Part shown: piece by piece, positions 46,110 to 55,419 of the stretch
How positions within the stretch are numbered: the first letter of the stretch is position 1
How the letters are laid out: each line of letters opens with the position of its first letter
Source of the DNA: Achatina immaculata
Taxonomy: Eukaryota > Mollusca > Gastropoda > Stylommatophora > Achatinidae
DNA length: 64,000 bases
NCBI GenBank assembly: GCA_009760885.1
Contig: CM019721.1
Span: 22,391,490-22,455,489 of the forward strand
Reading direction: 5' to 3'
Notes under the pieces: model-generated
Databases searched by the model: none
What the model saw: the letters and a program-made list of their open reading frames with translations, nothing else
Told to the model about the DNA's origin: nothing
Position numbers and translations under genes: made by a program

Positions 46110-46578
46110 CTATTTCACATCAAATATTGAAATCAGGGACATTCCCTTACCATCACTGCTAGATGGTACAAATGACTGGGATGTGATAGCGGACCTTCCA
46201 GCAAGAAGAGAATACCCGACTGCCATCAAGAACACAGGAATGCGACCGGACATTGTGGTGTGCTCCACAGAAAAACAGGAATTAATAATGATCGAGCTTA
46301 CGGACCCATAGGAAACTAGAATAGAGAAACAGCATTTATTCAAATTGGAGAAGTACAATGATCTGGTCAAGCAACTGAGGCAGGGGGCAGGAGTCAGGGC
46401 AAAAGTGATAGCTGTAGAAGTGGGAGCGAGAGGATTCGTAGCAACATCAGCATATGACCTATGTAAGCAACTGGGCATAAAGGGACAAGCAAGAGCAAGG
46501 GCATTGAGAAGCCTTTAAGAAACAGCAGAAAAGGCCTCATGCTGGCTATGGAGTATGCGAAACAAGCATTGGGAACAT
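46110..46578 (+). pseudogene. PD-(D/E)XK-like LINE C-terminal domain fragment
   Basis: The plus strand reads DWDVIADLPARREYP, TGMRPDIVVCSTEKQELIMI, then ELTDP, a TAG stop, ETRIEKQHLFKLEKYNDLVK, VIAVEVGARGFVATSAYDLC, KQLGIKGQARARALRS, a second stop and ETAEKASCWLWSMRNKHW. This layout (RPD, then a strand ending in ELT, then a KxxKYxxL helix and VGARGF) resembles the restriction-endonuclease-like domain at the C-terminus of some non-LTR retrotransposons. The acidic pair is visible, but the lysine of a classic (D/E)XK is not. Two stops make it dead. It lies inside the family E LINE with the SINE directly downstream. Confidence 0.6.
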
Positions 46579-46604
46579 AAGTAATTTCATCTGCTACAAC
46601 CAAT

Positions 46605-46862
46605 ACCAATCCTCCGTAGCTAAATCACTAAAGACTCACTTCAAAAGTGCAGTGGCAACTGAAAGATCATGGGTTCAATCCCGGGACCGGAAAAAAAAAG
46701 CAACAACTCACAAGACCTCCGGGAATCATGACCCAGAGGGGCCCACCCCCTTTAGAGTGTCAGGAGTTTAATAGGGCCGAAACACTTATCTGAGGGGGGG
46801 GGGGTTACTTCCTCTGATGATCTGTTGTTGTTTCGCTCTCTACGGTAGAGAGTTTCCTGGAT
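46605..46862 (+). mobile_element. tRNA-derived SINE-like element
   Basis: A tRNA-like head at about 46612-46690 has an A-box-like TAGCTAAATCACTAAAG and a good B-box GGTTCAATCCC (46672-46682) followed by GGGACCGG. A-rich linker and body follow, including CCGGGAATCATGACCCAGAG. It ends with a G-run (46795-46804) and a tail region GTTACTTCCTCTGATGATCT to TTTCCTGGATATTC. The tail recurs in reverse orientation at 41157-41225, so it is a dispersed repeat. Pol III transcription is inferred from the boxes only. Confidence 0.65.
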
Positions 46863-47319
46863 ATTCACCTCTATCGTCCTCATAGAGTTCTCTAATGTAT
46901 TCGCACCATTGTGCCATTATTTCATCTCTGTCCAATATTGTATGCCTCACTTTTGACTTCAGGCAACCAGTCTTGTGGTATGCCCTTTTGTTTGTTAACT
47001 CTTTTATTTGTTTGTACTATATCTCTTGCGTTTCCATGATGGTGTGTCTCTATGTCATTACATTTCTTATTTAGCCACTCTTCTTTAGCTTTATTGCATT
47101 TGTATCTTATTTCTTTATTTCTTTTGTCATATTCATCTTTATCTCCCTTAAGACTTCTTCTCCGATCCATTAGTTGCAAATTTTTTTCTGTCATCCACCC
47201 CTGTTTAAAGTGTCTTTTATTTGGAGGTAGGATTTCAACTGATATTTGCTGAATAGTCTTAAAGCATATTCGATTGTTCATCAGGCATTTCAATCTTCTC
47301 TATAGCATTATACCTCGCA

Positions 47320-47587
47320 TAGAGTTGCTGACAAAAATTGTTGCAGTCACTGCAAACTTGCACAGAGTAGCTGACAAAATTTCTTGCAGTAACTGTAAAT
47401 TTGTACAGAGATAACTGACAAAAATTCTTGCAGTCACTGTAAATTTGCACAGAGTAGCTGACAAAAATTCTTGCAGTCACTGTAAATTTGCACAGAGCAG
47501 CTGACAAAAATTCTTGCAATCACTGTAAAGTTGTACAGAGTAGCTGACAAAAATTCTTACAATCACTGTAAATTTGTACAGAGTAGC
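47320..47587. repeat. 43-bp minisatellite, part 2
   Basis: About six units with CAGAGTAGCTGACAAAAATT and CTTGCAGTCACTGTAAATTT plus GCA. The right edge at about 47587 breaks off within a unit (AGAGTAGCT) where GC-rich sequence starts. Confidence 0.9.
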
Positions 47588-48785
47588 TCCGCTGTTGGCG
47601 AGATTTTTCAGTTGCCGTGCGTGGAGCGGTGCTCCTCCCGGCCAATGAAGAAAGGTGCAAATGAGGTTGCCGCGCAGCATCACTGCGGAAAAGGTGGTAG
47701 AAAGGATAAAGCGAATCAAACAGTCAGATACGGCACCTCTGGTCTGGAGGTCGGCCACATCCTGAGTGCAGTCATATCGGGTGAAATGCATGAACCGGCT
47801 TGTCCTAGAGGTTAAGACACTGCTGGCGAGACTTTTCAAATGTCGCGCGTGGAGCAAAGCTCCTCCCGGTCAAGGAAGAAATGCGGAAAAGAAATATAGG
47901 TTGCTGTGTGGTGCCGATGGGAAAGGTGGTGGAAAGGATAAAGTGAAGTTTAATCGGTATGTCCAGTAGTATCGCTACGAGAGCTATACATACCGCGGCA
48001 CCTCTGCTCTAGAGGCCGGCCACGTCCGAAATACACCTACACTGGTTAAATATGCCTAAACCGGCACACACCGGGGTGGAACTTGATGGCTAGACGTGTC
48101 ATGCCACCTCCGCTCTAGAGGTCGGTCACGCCTGATATACATCCATACTGGTGAATTTTGCCTAAACCGGCTCACACCACGGGTAAATCTTGAAGGCTAT
48201 GCATGTCACAGTACCTCTACTCTAGAGGTCGGTCACGTCCCAAACACTCCCATACTGGGATAATATGCCTAAACCGGCTCAACCCAGGGGTAGAAGTCAC
48301 TAGTGGCGAGGATTTGCCCTCCTGGACAAAAGCTCCATCCTGGTCACAACTAGGAAGGATAGCGGCCACGACCGCAAAATGCTGAAGTCGGAGACACTGG
48401 ACCACGGCAGTCTAGATAGGCAACCACCTCTCACCCGGCAGGGATGTTTGCATATCCTAATCACGCTGAGGTTTTCCGGTGAGAAAGTCCAACTCTGGAC
48501 TGGATGGGCAACCACCTCTCACCCGGCGGTGATACACGGGTATCTCAAAACACGTCGAGGTTTTTCCAGTGAGAAGGTCCAACTCTGGCCTGGGTGGGCT
48601 ACCACCTCTCACCCAGCGGGGATGCACTGATATCCTAAACACGTCGAGGTCTTCCGGTGAGAAAGTCCAACCCTAGACTAAACTGGTGCAATGAAAACCA
48701 CGGTGTCACGCAATCCCACTTCTGAGACCCACCAAGAATACAGGCTAAAGCCCTGTGATACTCTGAACCCCTTGTGGTCCTCTCG
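47588..48785. mobile_element. GC-rich 1.2-kb insertion with two internal repeat types
   Basis: Unlike its AT-rich surroundings. Two copies of a module with GTTGGCGAGATTTTTCAGTT or GCTGGCGAGACTTTTCAAAT followed by GTGGAGC and CTCCTCCCGG lie near 47590 and 47820. Three to four units of about 110 bp contain ACCTCTGCTCTAGAGG and GCCTAAACCGGC (near 47730, 47998, 48106 and 48212). Three units of about 88 bp contain ACCACCTCTCACCCGGC and GAGAAAGTCCAACTCTGG (near 48422, 48509 and 48600). No coding match on either strand. It splits the 43-bp minisatellite, so it is probably a mobile element, family unknown. Confidence 0.5.
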
Positions 48786-48789
48786 TGGA

Positions 48790-48895
48790 TCTCGTGTGGT
48801 CCTTACAATCACTGTAAACCATTTCACAGAGTAGCTGACAAAAATTCTTGCAATCACTGTAAACTTGCACGGAGTAGCTGACAAACATTCTTGTA
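48790..48895. repeat. 43-bp minisatellite, part 3
   Basis: Two to three units (CAGAGTAGCTGACAAAAATT, CTTGCAATCACTGTAAACTT) on the far side of the GC-rich insertion. Confidence 0.85.
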
Positions 48896-49484
48896 CAAAA
48901 GTTATGAGTTTGCTCTAGATAAAGTTTAGGAATGTGAAATAGCTTCATTGTATGTTTTATTTGTGTATATTTGTTGTTGTTGAATGAGTGGATAACAGGT
49001 TGTATGTAATAATTTTCAATTCATATTTAGTAATGCTTTTATATGTTTGTAATGCTTTAACTATACTGATGATGAAAGTTTATACACAGACTTGTATGAC
49101 AGACAGAATATTAAATGTGCCTAGCTCTTCACTCTTTGAAAGTAAAAGTTCCTTTGGTCTCTCACATCTAAAGTGCTTGCTTTTTGTTCTTCTCCAGGCT
49201 TATTCTCATATTTTCCTGATGTGCTCACTTTTTTGCAGTACTAAATATCAGTTTGTATATGTTGTGAAGTGAAATATTTGAACAGTTTTGAAAACATGTG
49301 TGTTTGTATGCAATGGAATCTGTTAAGCTGGCAAGAAATATGCACGCTATCAAAGGATAACTAAATATGTGTATGTGTGTTTGTCTTAGATTATGTAACT
49401 AATTTTATGAACCCATTATTCTAATTTTAAATATACATTCACTTATCTTCACTGTCATCATATCATTTACTGTCTCCTATCATA
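48896..49484. other. No recognisable gene
   Basis: AT-rich. A plus-strand frame at 48988-49272 (94 codons, hydrophobic and cysteine-containing) has no family match and is probably chance. Confidence 0.5.
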
Positions 49485-49830
49485 TTGTCTACTGTCAGCA
49501 TTACCACCACCTTCAGTAGTTATAACTATCACCACTTTCACCTTCACTAGTTATAACTATCATCACTTTCACCTTCACTATTTATAACTATCACCACTTT
49601 CATCTTCACTAGTTATAACAATCATCACTTTCACCTTCACTAGTTATAACTATCACCACTTTCACCTTCACTAGTTATAACTATCACCACTTTCACCTTC
49701 ACTAGTTATAACTATCATCACTTTCACCTTCACTATTTATAACTATCACCACTTTCACCTTCACTAGTTATAACTATCATCACTTTCACCTTCACTAGTT
49801 ATAACTATCACCACTTTCATCAGTAACTAC
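49485..49830. repeat. 31-bp minisatellite, about 10 copies
   Basis: Unit CACTTTCACCTTCACTAGTT plus ATAACTATCAC, with AGTTAT/ATTTAT and CAC/CAT variants. Confidence 0.88.
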
Positions 49831-50530
49831 AATCTCTGATTACAACATATTAAACATGTAATTGTTGAAACTGTAACTTATGATAACTGTGACTGTCTCC
49901 TAATAGACGTAACTATAACACCTACATAACTATTACATCTAATAAATATGATTATGTTTACTGATAGACGTAACATCTAACATAGCTATAACATCTAATA
50001 ACTATAATTATGTTTTCTGATAGCTCTTACTGCAACATCTGATAATTTTAATTACAATATTTGATACCTAGAAGTACAACATCTTATGGTTATAATTACA
50101 ATATGTTATAAGTGTAACAACATCTGACACCTGTCTCTACAACATTTTATAACTGTAACCATAACATGTGATAGTTCTGTGTCCTCTGTACCTGTAACTA
50201 CATTTGATAGCTTCAACTATAACTTTTGATAGCTGTAACTATAACTCATGATAGCTATAACCACAACTCATAATAGCTATAACAACAACCCTTGATAACT
50301 GTAAATATAATGCTTGATAACTGTAACTACAACATTTGATAACTGTAACTACAACATTCAACAACTGTATTGAAGTTTTATAGTTCTATATTTATGCTCA
50401 TATATGACGTGGTTGAAGTTTTATGCTCATATATAAAATATGTCTGAAGCTTTATACTTCTGCGTACCAAAGTTATGCTCGCCTGTGACTTTCCTTCTCT
50501 GTGCTTTTTTGTCCCTTTAACTAACTTTCC
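49831..50530. repeat. Degenerate AT-rich tandem sequence
   Basis: Imperfect repetition of GATAACTGTAACTACAACAT-like units with strong divergence and variable spacing. No gene. The last 130 bases become pyrimidine-rich. Confidence 0.55.
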
Positions 50531-50571
50531 CTCTGCCTGATTCTAACTTCAAATCCCTCCAAATCCCATTT

Positions 50572-51395
50572 CTCAGTTTCCTTCTCATCCTTTCTTATAC
50601 TCCAGATCCCATTTCTCAGTCTCTTGCTCGTCCTTTCTCACACTCCAAATCCCATTTCTCAGTCTCCTTCTCATCCTTTCTCACACTCCAGATCCTATTT
50701 ATCAGTCTCCTTCTCATCCTTTCTCACACTCCAGATCCTATATCTCAGTCTCCTTCTCATCCTTTCTCACACTCCAAATCCCATTTCTCAGTCTCCTCAT
50801 CCTTTCTCACACTCTAAATCTCATTTCTCAGTCTCCTTCTCGTCCTTTCTCACACTCCAGATCCCATTTCTCAGTCTCCTTCTCGTCCTTTCTCACACTC
50901 CAGATCCCATTTCTCAGTCTCCTTCTCATCCTTCCTCACACTCTAAATCCCATTTCTCAGTCTCCTTCTCATCCTTTCTCACACTCCAGATCCCATTTCT
51001 CAGTCTCCTTCTCGTCCTTTCTCACACTCCAGATCCCATTTCTCAGTCTCCTTCTCATCCTTTCTCACACTCCAGATCCCATTTCTCAGTCTCCTTCTCG
51101 TCCTTTCTCACACTCCAGATCCCATTTCTCAGTCTCCTTCTCATCCTTTCTCACACTCCAGATTCCATTTCTCAGTCTCCTTCTCATCCTTTCTCACACT
51201 CCAGATCCCATTTCTCAGTCTCCTTCTCATCCTTTCTCACACTCCAGATCCCATTTCTCAGTCTCCTTCTCGTCCTTTCTCACACTCCAGATCCCATTTC
51301 TCAGTCTCCTTCTCATCCTTTCTCACACTCCAGATCCTATATCTCAGTCTCCTTCTCATCCTTTCTCACACTCTATATCCTATTTCTCAGTCTCC
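50572..51395. repeat. 44-bp polypyrimidine minisatellite, about 18 copies
   Basis: Unit TCTCAGTCTCCTTCTCATCC, TTTCTCACACTCCAGATCCC, ATTT. All three plus-strand frames are free of stops, so a 325-codon frame (50624-51601) spans it with a 44-residue period equal to three units. Low complexity and absence of a domain argue against a gene. Confidence 0.92.
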
Positions 51396-51667
51396 ATATT
51401 ATCATCTATCCTTCCATTTTTCATCTTCTTTTTGTACTCCTGGTTTTCCTTTGTTCTCTCTTCTCTCTTTTTTTCCAGATCTACAGAAAATCTTTTTTTG
51501 TGATCTTTTTTTCACAAATTTTGGTGCATAAGTTTTTGGTTTTTTTTTCCCAGTCCTTTGCATGTTTGTTTGGCTGTTCTGAAAATGAAATCGTATTTTA
51601 ATGTTACATCCGTCTGGTATATACACAAATATAAATAAATATTCTTCTTTTTCTTCTGATCTCCTCT

Positions 51668-52215
51668 CTTTCTCACACTGTCTCTCTCTCTCTCTCTCTC
51701 GCTCTCTTTCTGTCTCGCTCTCTTTCACTCTCTCTCTCTCTGTGTTTCTGTCTCGCTCTCTTTCACTCTCTCTCTCTGTGTTTCTGTCTCGCTCTCTTTC
51801 ACTCCTCTCCCTCTCTCTGTTTCTGTCTCGCTCTCTTTCACTCCTCTCCCTCTCTCTGTTTCTGTCTCGCTCTCTTTCGCTCCTCTCTCTCTCTCTGTCT
51901 CGCTCTGTTTCACTCCTCTCTCTCTGTTTCTGTCTAGCTCTCTTTCACTCCTCTCCCTCTCTCTGTTTCTGTCTCGCTCTGTTTCACTCCTCTCTCTCTC
52001 TCTCTGTTTCTGTCTCGCTCTCTTTCACTCCTCTCCCTCTCTCTGTGTCTGTCTCGCTCTCTTTCACTCCTCTCTCTCTCTCTCTGTCTCGCTCTGTTTC
52101 ACTCCTCTCTCTCTCTGTTTCTGTCTCGCTCTCTTTCACTCCTCTCCCTCTCTCTGTTTCTGTCTCGCTCTCTTTCACTCCTCTCTCTCTCTCTCTCTCT
52201 CTTTCTTTCTCTTTC
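51668..52215. repeat. 39-bp polypyrimidine minisatellite and CT tracts
   Basis: Unit CCTCTCCCTCTCTCTGTTTC, TGTCTCGCTCTCTTTCACT, about ten copies mixed with pure CT runs. The 217-codon plus frame (51601-52254) is due to composition. Confidence 0.9.
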
Positions 52216-52334
52216 CCCCTCTTCAGCCCATACTTCTCATTCAGTAAGGCATAAGTTACAAACTAACAGCCAAACTAGAATGCTTTATTAGTTTAACTGC
52301 ACGGCTAAAAGAATGCCTGTCTCCTTCACTACTA

Positions 52335-52400
52335 TTGCTACTACTACTGCTACTACTACTACTACTACTAATAATAATAATAATAATAATACAAAAACAA
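52335..52400. repeat. (CTA)n/(AAT)n microsatellite
   Basis: Runs of ACTACTACT followed by AATAATAAT and AAAAACAAAAACAAAAA. Confidence 0.85.
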
Positions 52401-53035
52401 AAACAAAAAAAGACAAGCCTACAGCCTTTCACGGGAGATAATAAATTTTGGGTTTAATTTCAAACTCTGACGTGCAGAGAAGTAGCTTTAGTAGGATTTC
52501 TCTTGAGTGAAATAACTGGGCAGGAGATCACGGATATGGTTAACAGACCTGCTAACATTCACTGTCCCGAAAAATGCTTTCTGTTTGTCCTAGGTTTTTA
52601 TTTCTCCTTTGAAGCGAAAAAAAAAATTCGAGTTATTCTCTCTTCCTACGAACACAATTTAAAACAGCAGAATAGTGGAAATTTAATTTGTTATTTCTAT
52701 CTCCGATTTGGAATTGGTGGAATGTCGGTTTTCATTCTTTTGTCTTCGTAAGAGAGGCGTTTTCTATTGGCGTCTACACACCACAAGAAAAAGAGGGTCT
52801 GTACGTCAAAACAGTTAAGGTGTGACATCTTCCCTGTCCTCTGTTTTATAGTCTACTTTTTTCTTGGAGACTAGAGTGACTTCTAATTCTTCACCTTAGA
52901 TAACAAAATATCTAATTTATCATTATCCGCATCATAGACACATAGACAAGAGATTATGTGTTGTCTCTTTGAGATTTATGACCAGTGAATGAAAGTTATT
53001 TTTTACTACTAACGGCATTGAGAAAAACCCATGGT

Positions 53036-53037
<2 letters not shown>

Positions 53038-53094
<57 letters not shown>
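53038..53094. repeat. (TA)n microsatellite in the hAT 5' region
   Basis: About 28 TA dinucleotides between the possible 5' end and the zinc-finger coding region. Confidence 0.95.
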
Positions 53095-53096
<2 letters not shown>

Positions 53097-53184
53097 GTGA
53101 TTGTATGAACTGTTTTCGAGAAAGTATTACTTTCAGGACAAATATTCAGAGAAATAGTCTTCTATAAAACGAAAGAAATATGGC

Positions 53185-53903
53185 AGTAAAGCAGAATGTA
53201 AAACATGTGAGTGTTACATTGCCATTAGGCATGGCAGAAGAGCGGATATAAAAGATCACATAGCAAACAAGCAACACAAATCAAACATTAGGCATGGCAG
53301 AAGAGCGGATATAAAAGATCACATAGCAAACAAGCAACATAAATCAAACATTAGGCATGGCAGAAGAGTGGATATAAAAGATCACATAGCAAACAAGCAA
53401 CATAAATCAAACATTAGGCATGGCAGAAGAGCGGATATAAAAGATCACATAGCAAACAAGCAACACAAATCAAACATTAGGCATGGCAGAAGAGTGGATA
53501 TAAAAGATCACATAGCAAACAAGCACATAAATCAAACATTAGGCATGGCAGAAGAGTGGATATAAAAGATCACATAGCAAACAAGCAACATAAATCAAAC
53601 ATTAGGCATGGCAGAAGAGTGGATATAAAAGATCACATAGCAAACAAGCAACATAAATCAAACATTAGGCATGGCAGAAGAGCGGATATAAAAGATCACA
53701 TAGCAAACAAGCAACATAAATCAAACATTAGGCATGGCAGAAGAGTGGATATAAAAGATCACATTGCAAACAAGCAACATAAATCAAACATGTATTCTGC
53801 AAGCATTTCTAAAAGACTAGACAGTTATTTTGTGCCTAAATCTTCGGCACATAAAAAAATCAGTACAAGTGGCGGAATTGACAATATGCTATCACACAAT
53901 TAA
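53185..53903 (+). pseudogene. hAT zinc finger with C-terminal half amplified
   Basis: DNA-binding finger of the transposase. The plus strand gives AECKTCECYIAIRHGRRADI and then KDHIANKQHKSNIR, a C-x2-C ... H-x(4-5)-H finger of the BED-like kind seen in hAT proteins (typical relatives end GGRxDIKDHxxxKKHK). Everything from HGRRAD onward is repeated in tandem (53228-53790). Copy 5 has lost one base, so the frame used after copy 6 differs from the frame of the first finger. Downstream the second frame continues NMYSASISKRLDSYF to a stop at 53901-53903. Confidence 0.8.
53228..53790 (+). repeat. 63-bp in-frame repeat in the hAT zinc finger, 9 copies
   Basis: Units begin GGCATGGCAGAAGAG at 53228, 53291, 53354, 53417, 53480, 53542, 53605, 53668 and 53731. 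All intervals are 63 bp except the fifth, which is 62. The translated unit is HGRRADIKDHIANKQHKSNI plus R, 21 residues, holding the two histidine ligands without the cysteines. Only one variable codon is obvious (GCG/GTG, Ala/Val), plus CAC/CAT, so the expansion is recent. Confidence 0.95.
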
Positions 53904-54049
53904 ACATCATATGTGGCTCAATTCAGTAGATTGCACTACCAAGTTAAACTCTAAAATGTTTGATGATTCCAAAGCAGCAACAAAAATGTAACAATGGGGA
54001 GACATAAAGCAACAGCAGTAACAGTACCAGTTTTAGCTCATGACGCTCC

Positions 54050-54890
54050 CAAACAATTATGTGATGATTTACCAAATGCCCACTACTTTGGTATTGCGAC
54101 CGATGCTAGCATTTATTATGCAGAGAAAATTTCCCCAATCAATTCAGTACTGTAGTTCTAAAAATAGTACGACTATAGAAGGCACAACATCCCTTGATGC
54201 GGTTGAAAACCTCGTCGAAAACAGGAAAACTTGGCAAACTACCATGCGAACCGAATGTCGTTTAACGGCACGGGAAGGATGAAAGATGTAAGATGTATAG
54301 AAGTGCTTAAACAGGGTTCCTTAAAAAGTGAAAGCGCCTCTGAAATAAGCAATTATTGTGTTAATGCATTATAAGTGAACAATATTGATAAATGTAAATG
54401 CATTGTGTTCTGTGGCAACAATGCAAATAAGAATTTTAATGGAGTACGACGAACTGGTACGAACAATTGTGTTCACAAAATTGAAGAGTGAACTAAATGA
54501 AAACCTTCTCAGTGTTGGATGCCCCGTGCACATATTTAATAATGTGATAAAGCCTGCAGCTGATGTTTTAACTGTAGATGTGGAAACTATAATAATTTAA
54601 CTGTTCAATTATTTCTCAGCATACTTGTATAGGGCCGCCCGAAGAATTTTTGCAAATTTCTGGATATGAAATATAGCAAATTGCTGTCACACACCAAAAC
54701 AAGGTGGTTATCTTTGCTTCCTACAGCTGGAAGAGTATTACAGCTTTATGGCGCACTGAAATCGTTTTTTTTTCCTCTCTCAGAAGAAAAAACACAAAAA
54801 GTCTTGATTACCCTGTTTGAAAATTCCCTGAGTTCTAACTTTGGTTTGTCCAAATCCAGATAACTGTTGTCTAAGACAAGTACTTAAGCT
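54050..54890 (+). pseudogene. hAT transposase catalytic core remnant
   Basis: Shows LCDDLPNAHYFGIATDAS with the first catalytic Asp (GAT at 54102-54104). A LINE insertion follows, then ISNYCVNAL (54337-54370), CIVFCGNNANKNFNGVRRTG (54398-54458, the conserved CxDNxxxxFGG block of hAT cores), VGCPVHIFNNVIKPAADVL (54517-54570) and LLSHTKTRWLSLLPTAGRVL (54684-54745), then LKSFFFPLSEE. At least four frame changes and several stops separate the blocks. The block order matches the BED-finger hAT proteins found in many invertebrates. Confidence 0.78.
54182..54295 (+). mobile_element. LINE family T 3' end inserted in the hAT gene
   Basis: Encodes LDAVENLVENRKTWQTTMR and ECRLTAREG, then the tail GGATGAAAGATGTAAGATG. 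Flanked by TATAGAAG at 54174-54181 and 54296-54303, an 8-bp TSD that places the insertion after the hAT element was in place. Confidence 0.88.
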
Positions 54891-55419
54891 GGATAAGGCA
54901 GGCAGTAGCGTCTTAGAAGTAGGTGTAATATTAGAGGAAACCCTTTCATTGATAAAACAGCATAAATAAGAAAGATTTCTTTCCCTAATAGTGAAATCTA
55001 TTGTGAAACAAGCAGAAGATTAAGTAAGCCTATCAATTGTAGATATAAATGAATTTTATGTTAAACTGGAATAGTTTTATGAAACATGTCATGCTTATGT
55101 ACAGAGGTGGATGACAGCTTTGAATGAATTTTCCATCTGTAAGTGGATGCTGTTAGGTTCCCTTACCAGCCTGGTCTGAAGTGGAAGAGACTGTCAAGTT
55201 TCTCCCAGACAATGGGCAGTCTACTGACTGTTCACTATTGTTTGATCAGGTCACATATATGAAGCACTGTACTGAATCAGTACTCACAAAGGAGGACAAT
55301 TGGAATAGCAAATCCAGTCAGGAGCAGTGGACCTATTTCACTGGACATTCTGAATCTTTAGAGTAGTTCTCTGAGTTATTAACCCTGTGAATTTATCTTT
55401 AATATTCATGGACATAATG

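Larger units (their letters stand above)
44565..47290 (-). mobile_element. RTE-type LINE family E, interrupted by a nested insertion
   Basis: Minus strand, 5' to 3'. The linker MTEKNLQLMDRRRSLKGDKD and KCNKAKEEWLNKKC lie at 47290-46900. The nested insertion is about 46862-46100. Next come NNKAPGPDKITKEELEPFRE and ALPKKQGAAECEGHRTISLM (46065-45860), then FLQGK and an (AT)n expansion (45672-45718). Then [20 protein letters not shown] (YADD box, about 45330), FKYLRTIITADGKCHNEIKS, EMLFIRRMFKVPWTAKETNE, and the C-terminus RRDRGRQREKLIDGLSVWLG, ending YATRHGT at 44565. The family is a cousin of family A but clearly distinct. Stops and frameshifts occur throughout. The 3' flank is TTGATTGACTGACT rather than (TGA)n. 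Confidence 0.88.

Noticed and set aside
46605..46690. Functional tRNA gene
   Set aside because: The B-box is good but no acceptor stem or full cloverleaf can be drawn, and the body and dispersed tail indicate a SINE.
50624..51601. A 325-codon plus-strand frame
   Set aside because: Pure product of a 44-bp polypyrimidine repeat with no stops in any plus frame; low complexity, no domain.
51601..52254. Serine/leucine-rich protein of 217 codons, and similar frames at 59818-60512
   Set aside because: Composition artefact of CT-rich repeats.
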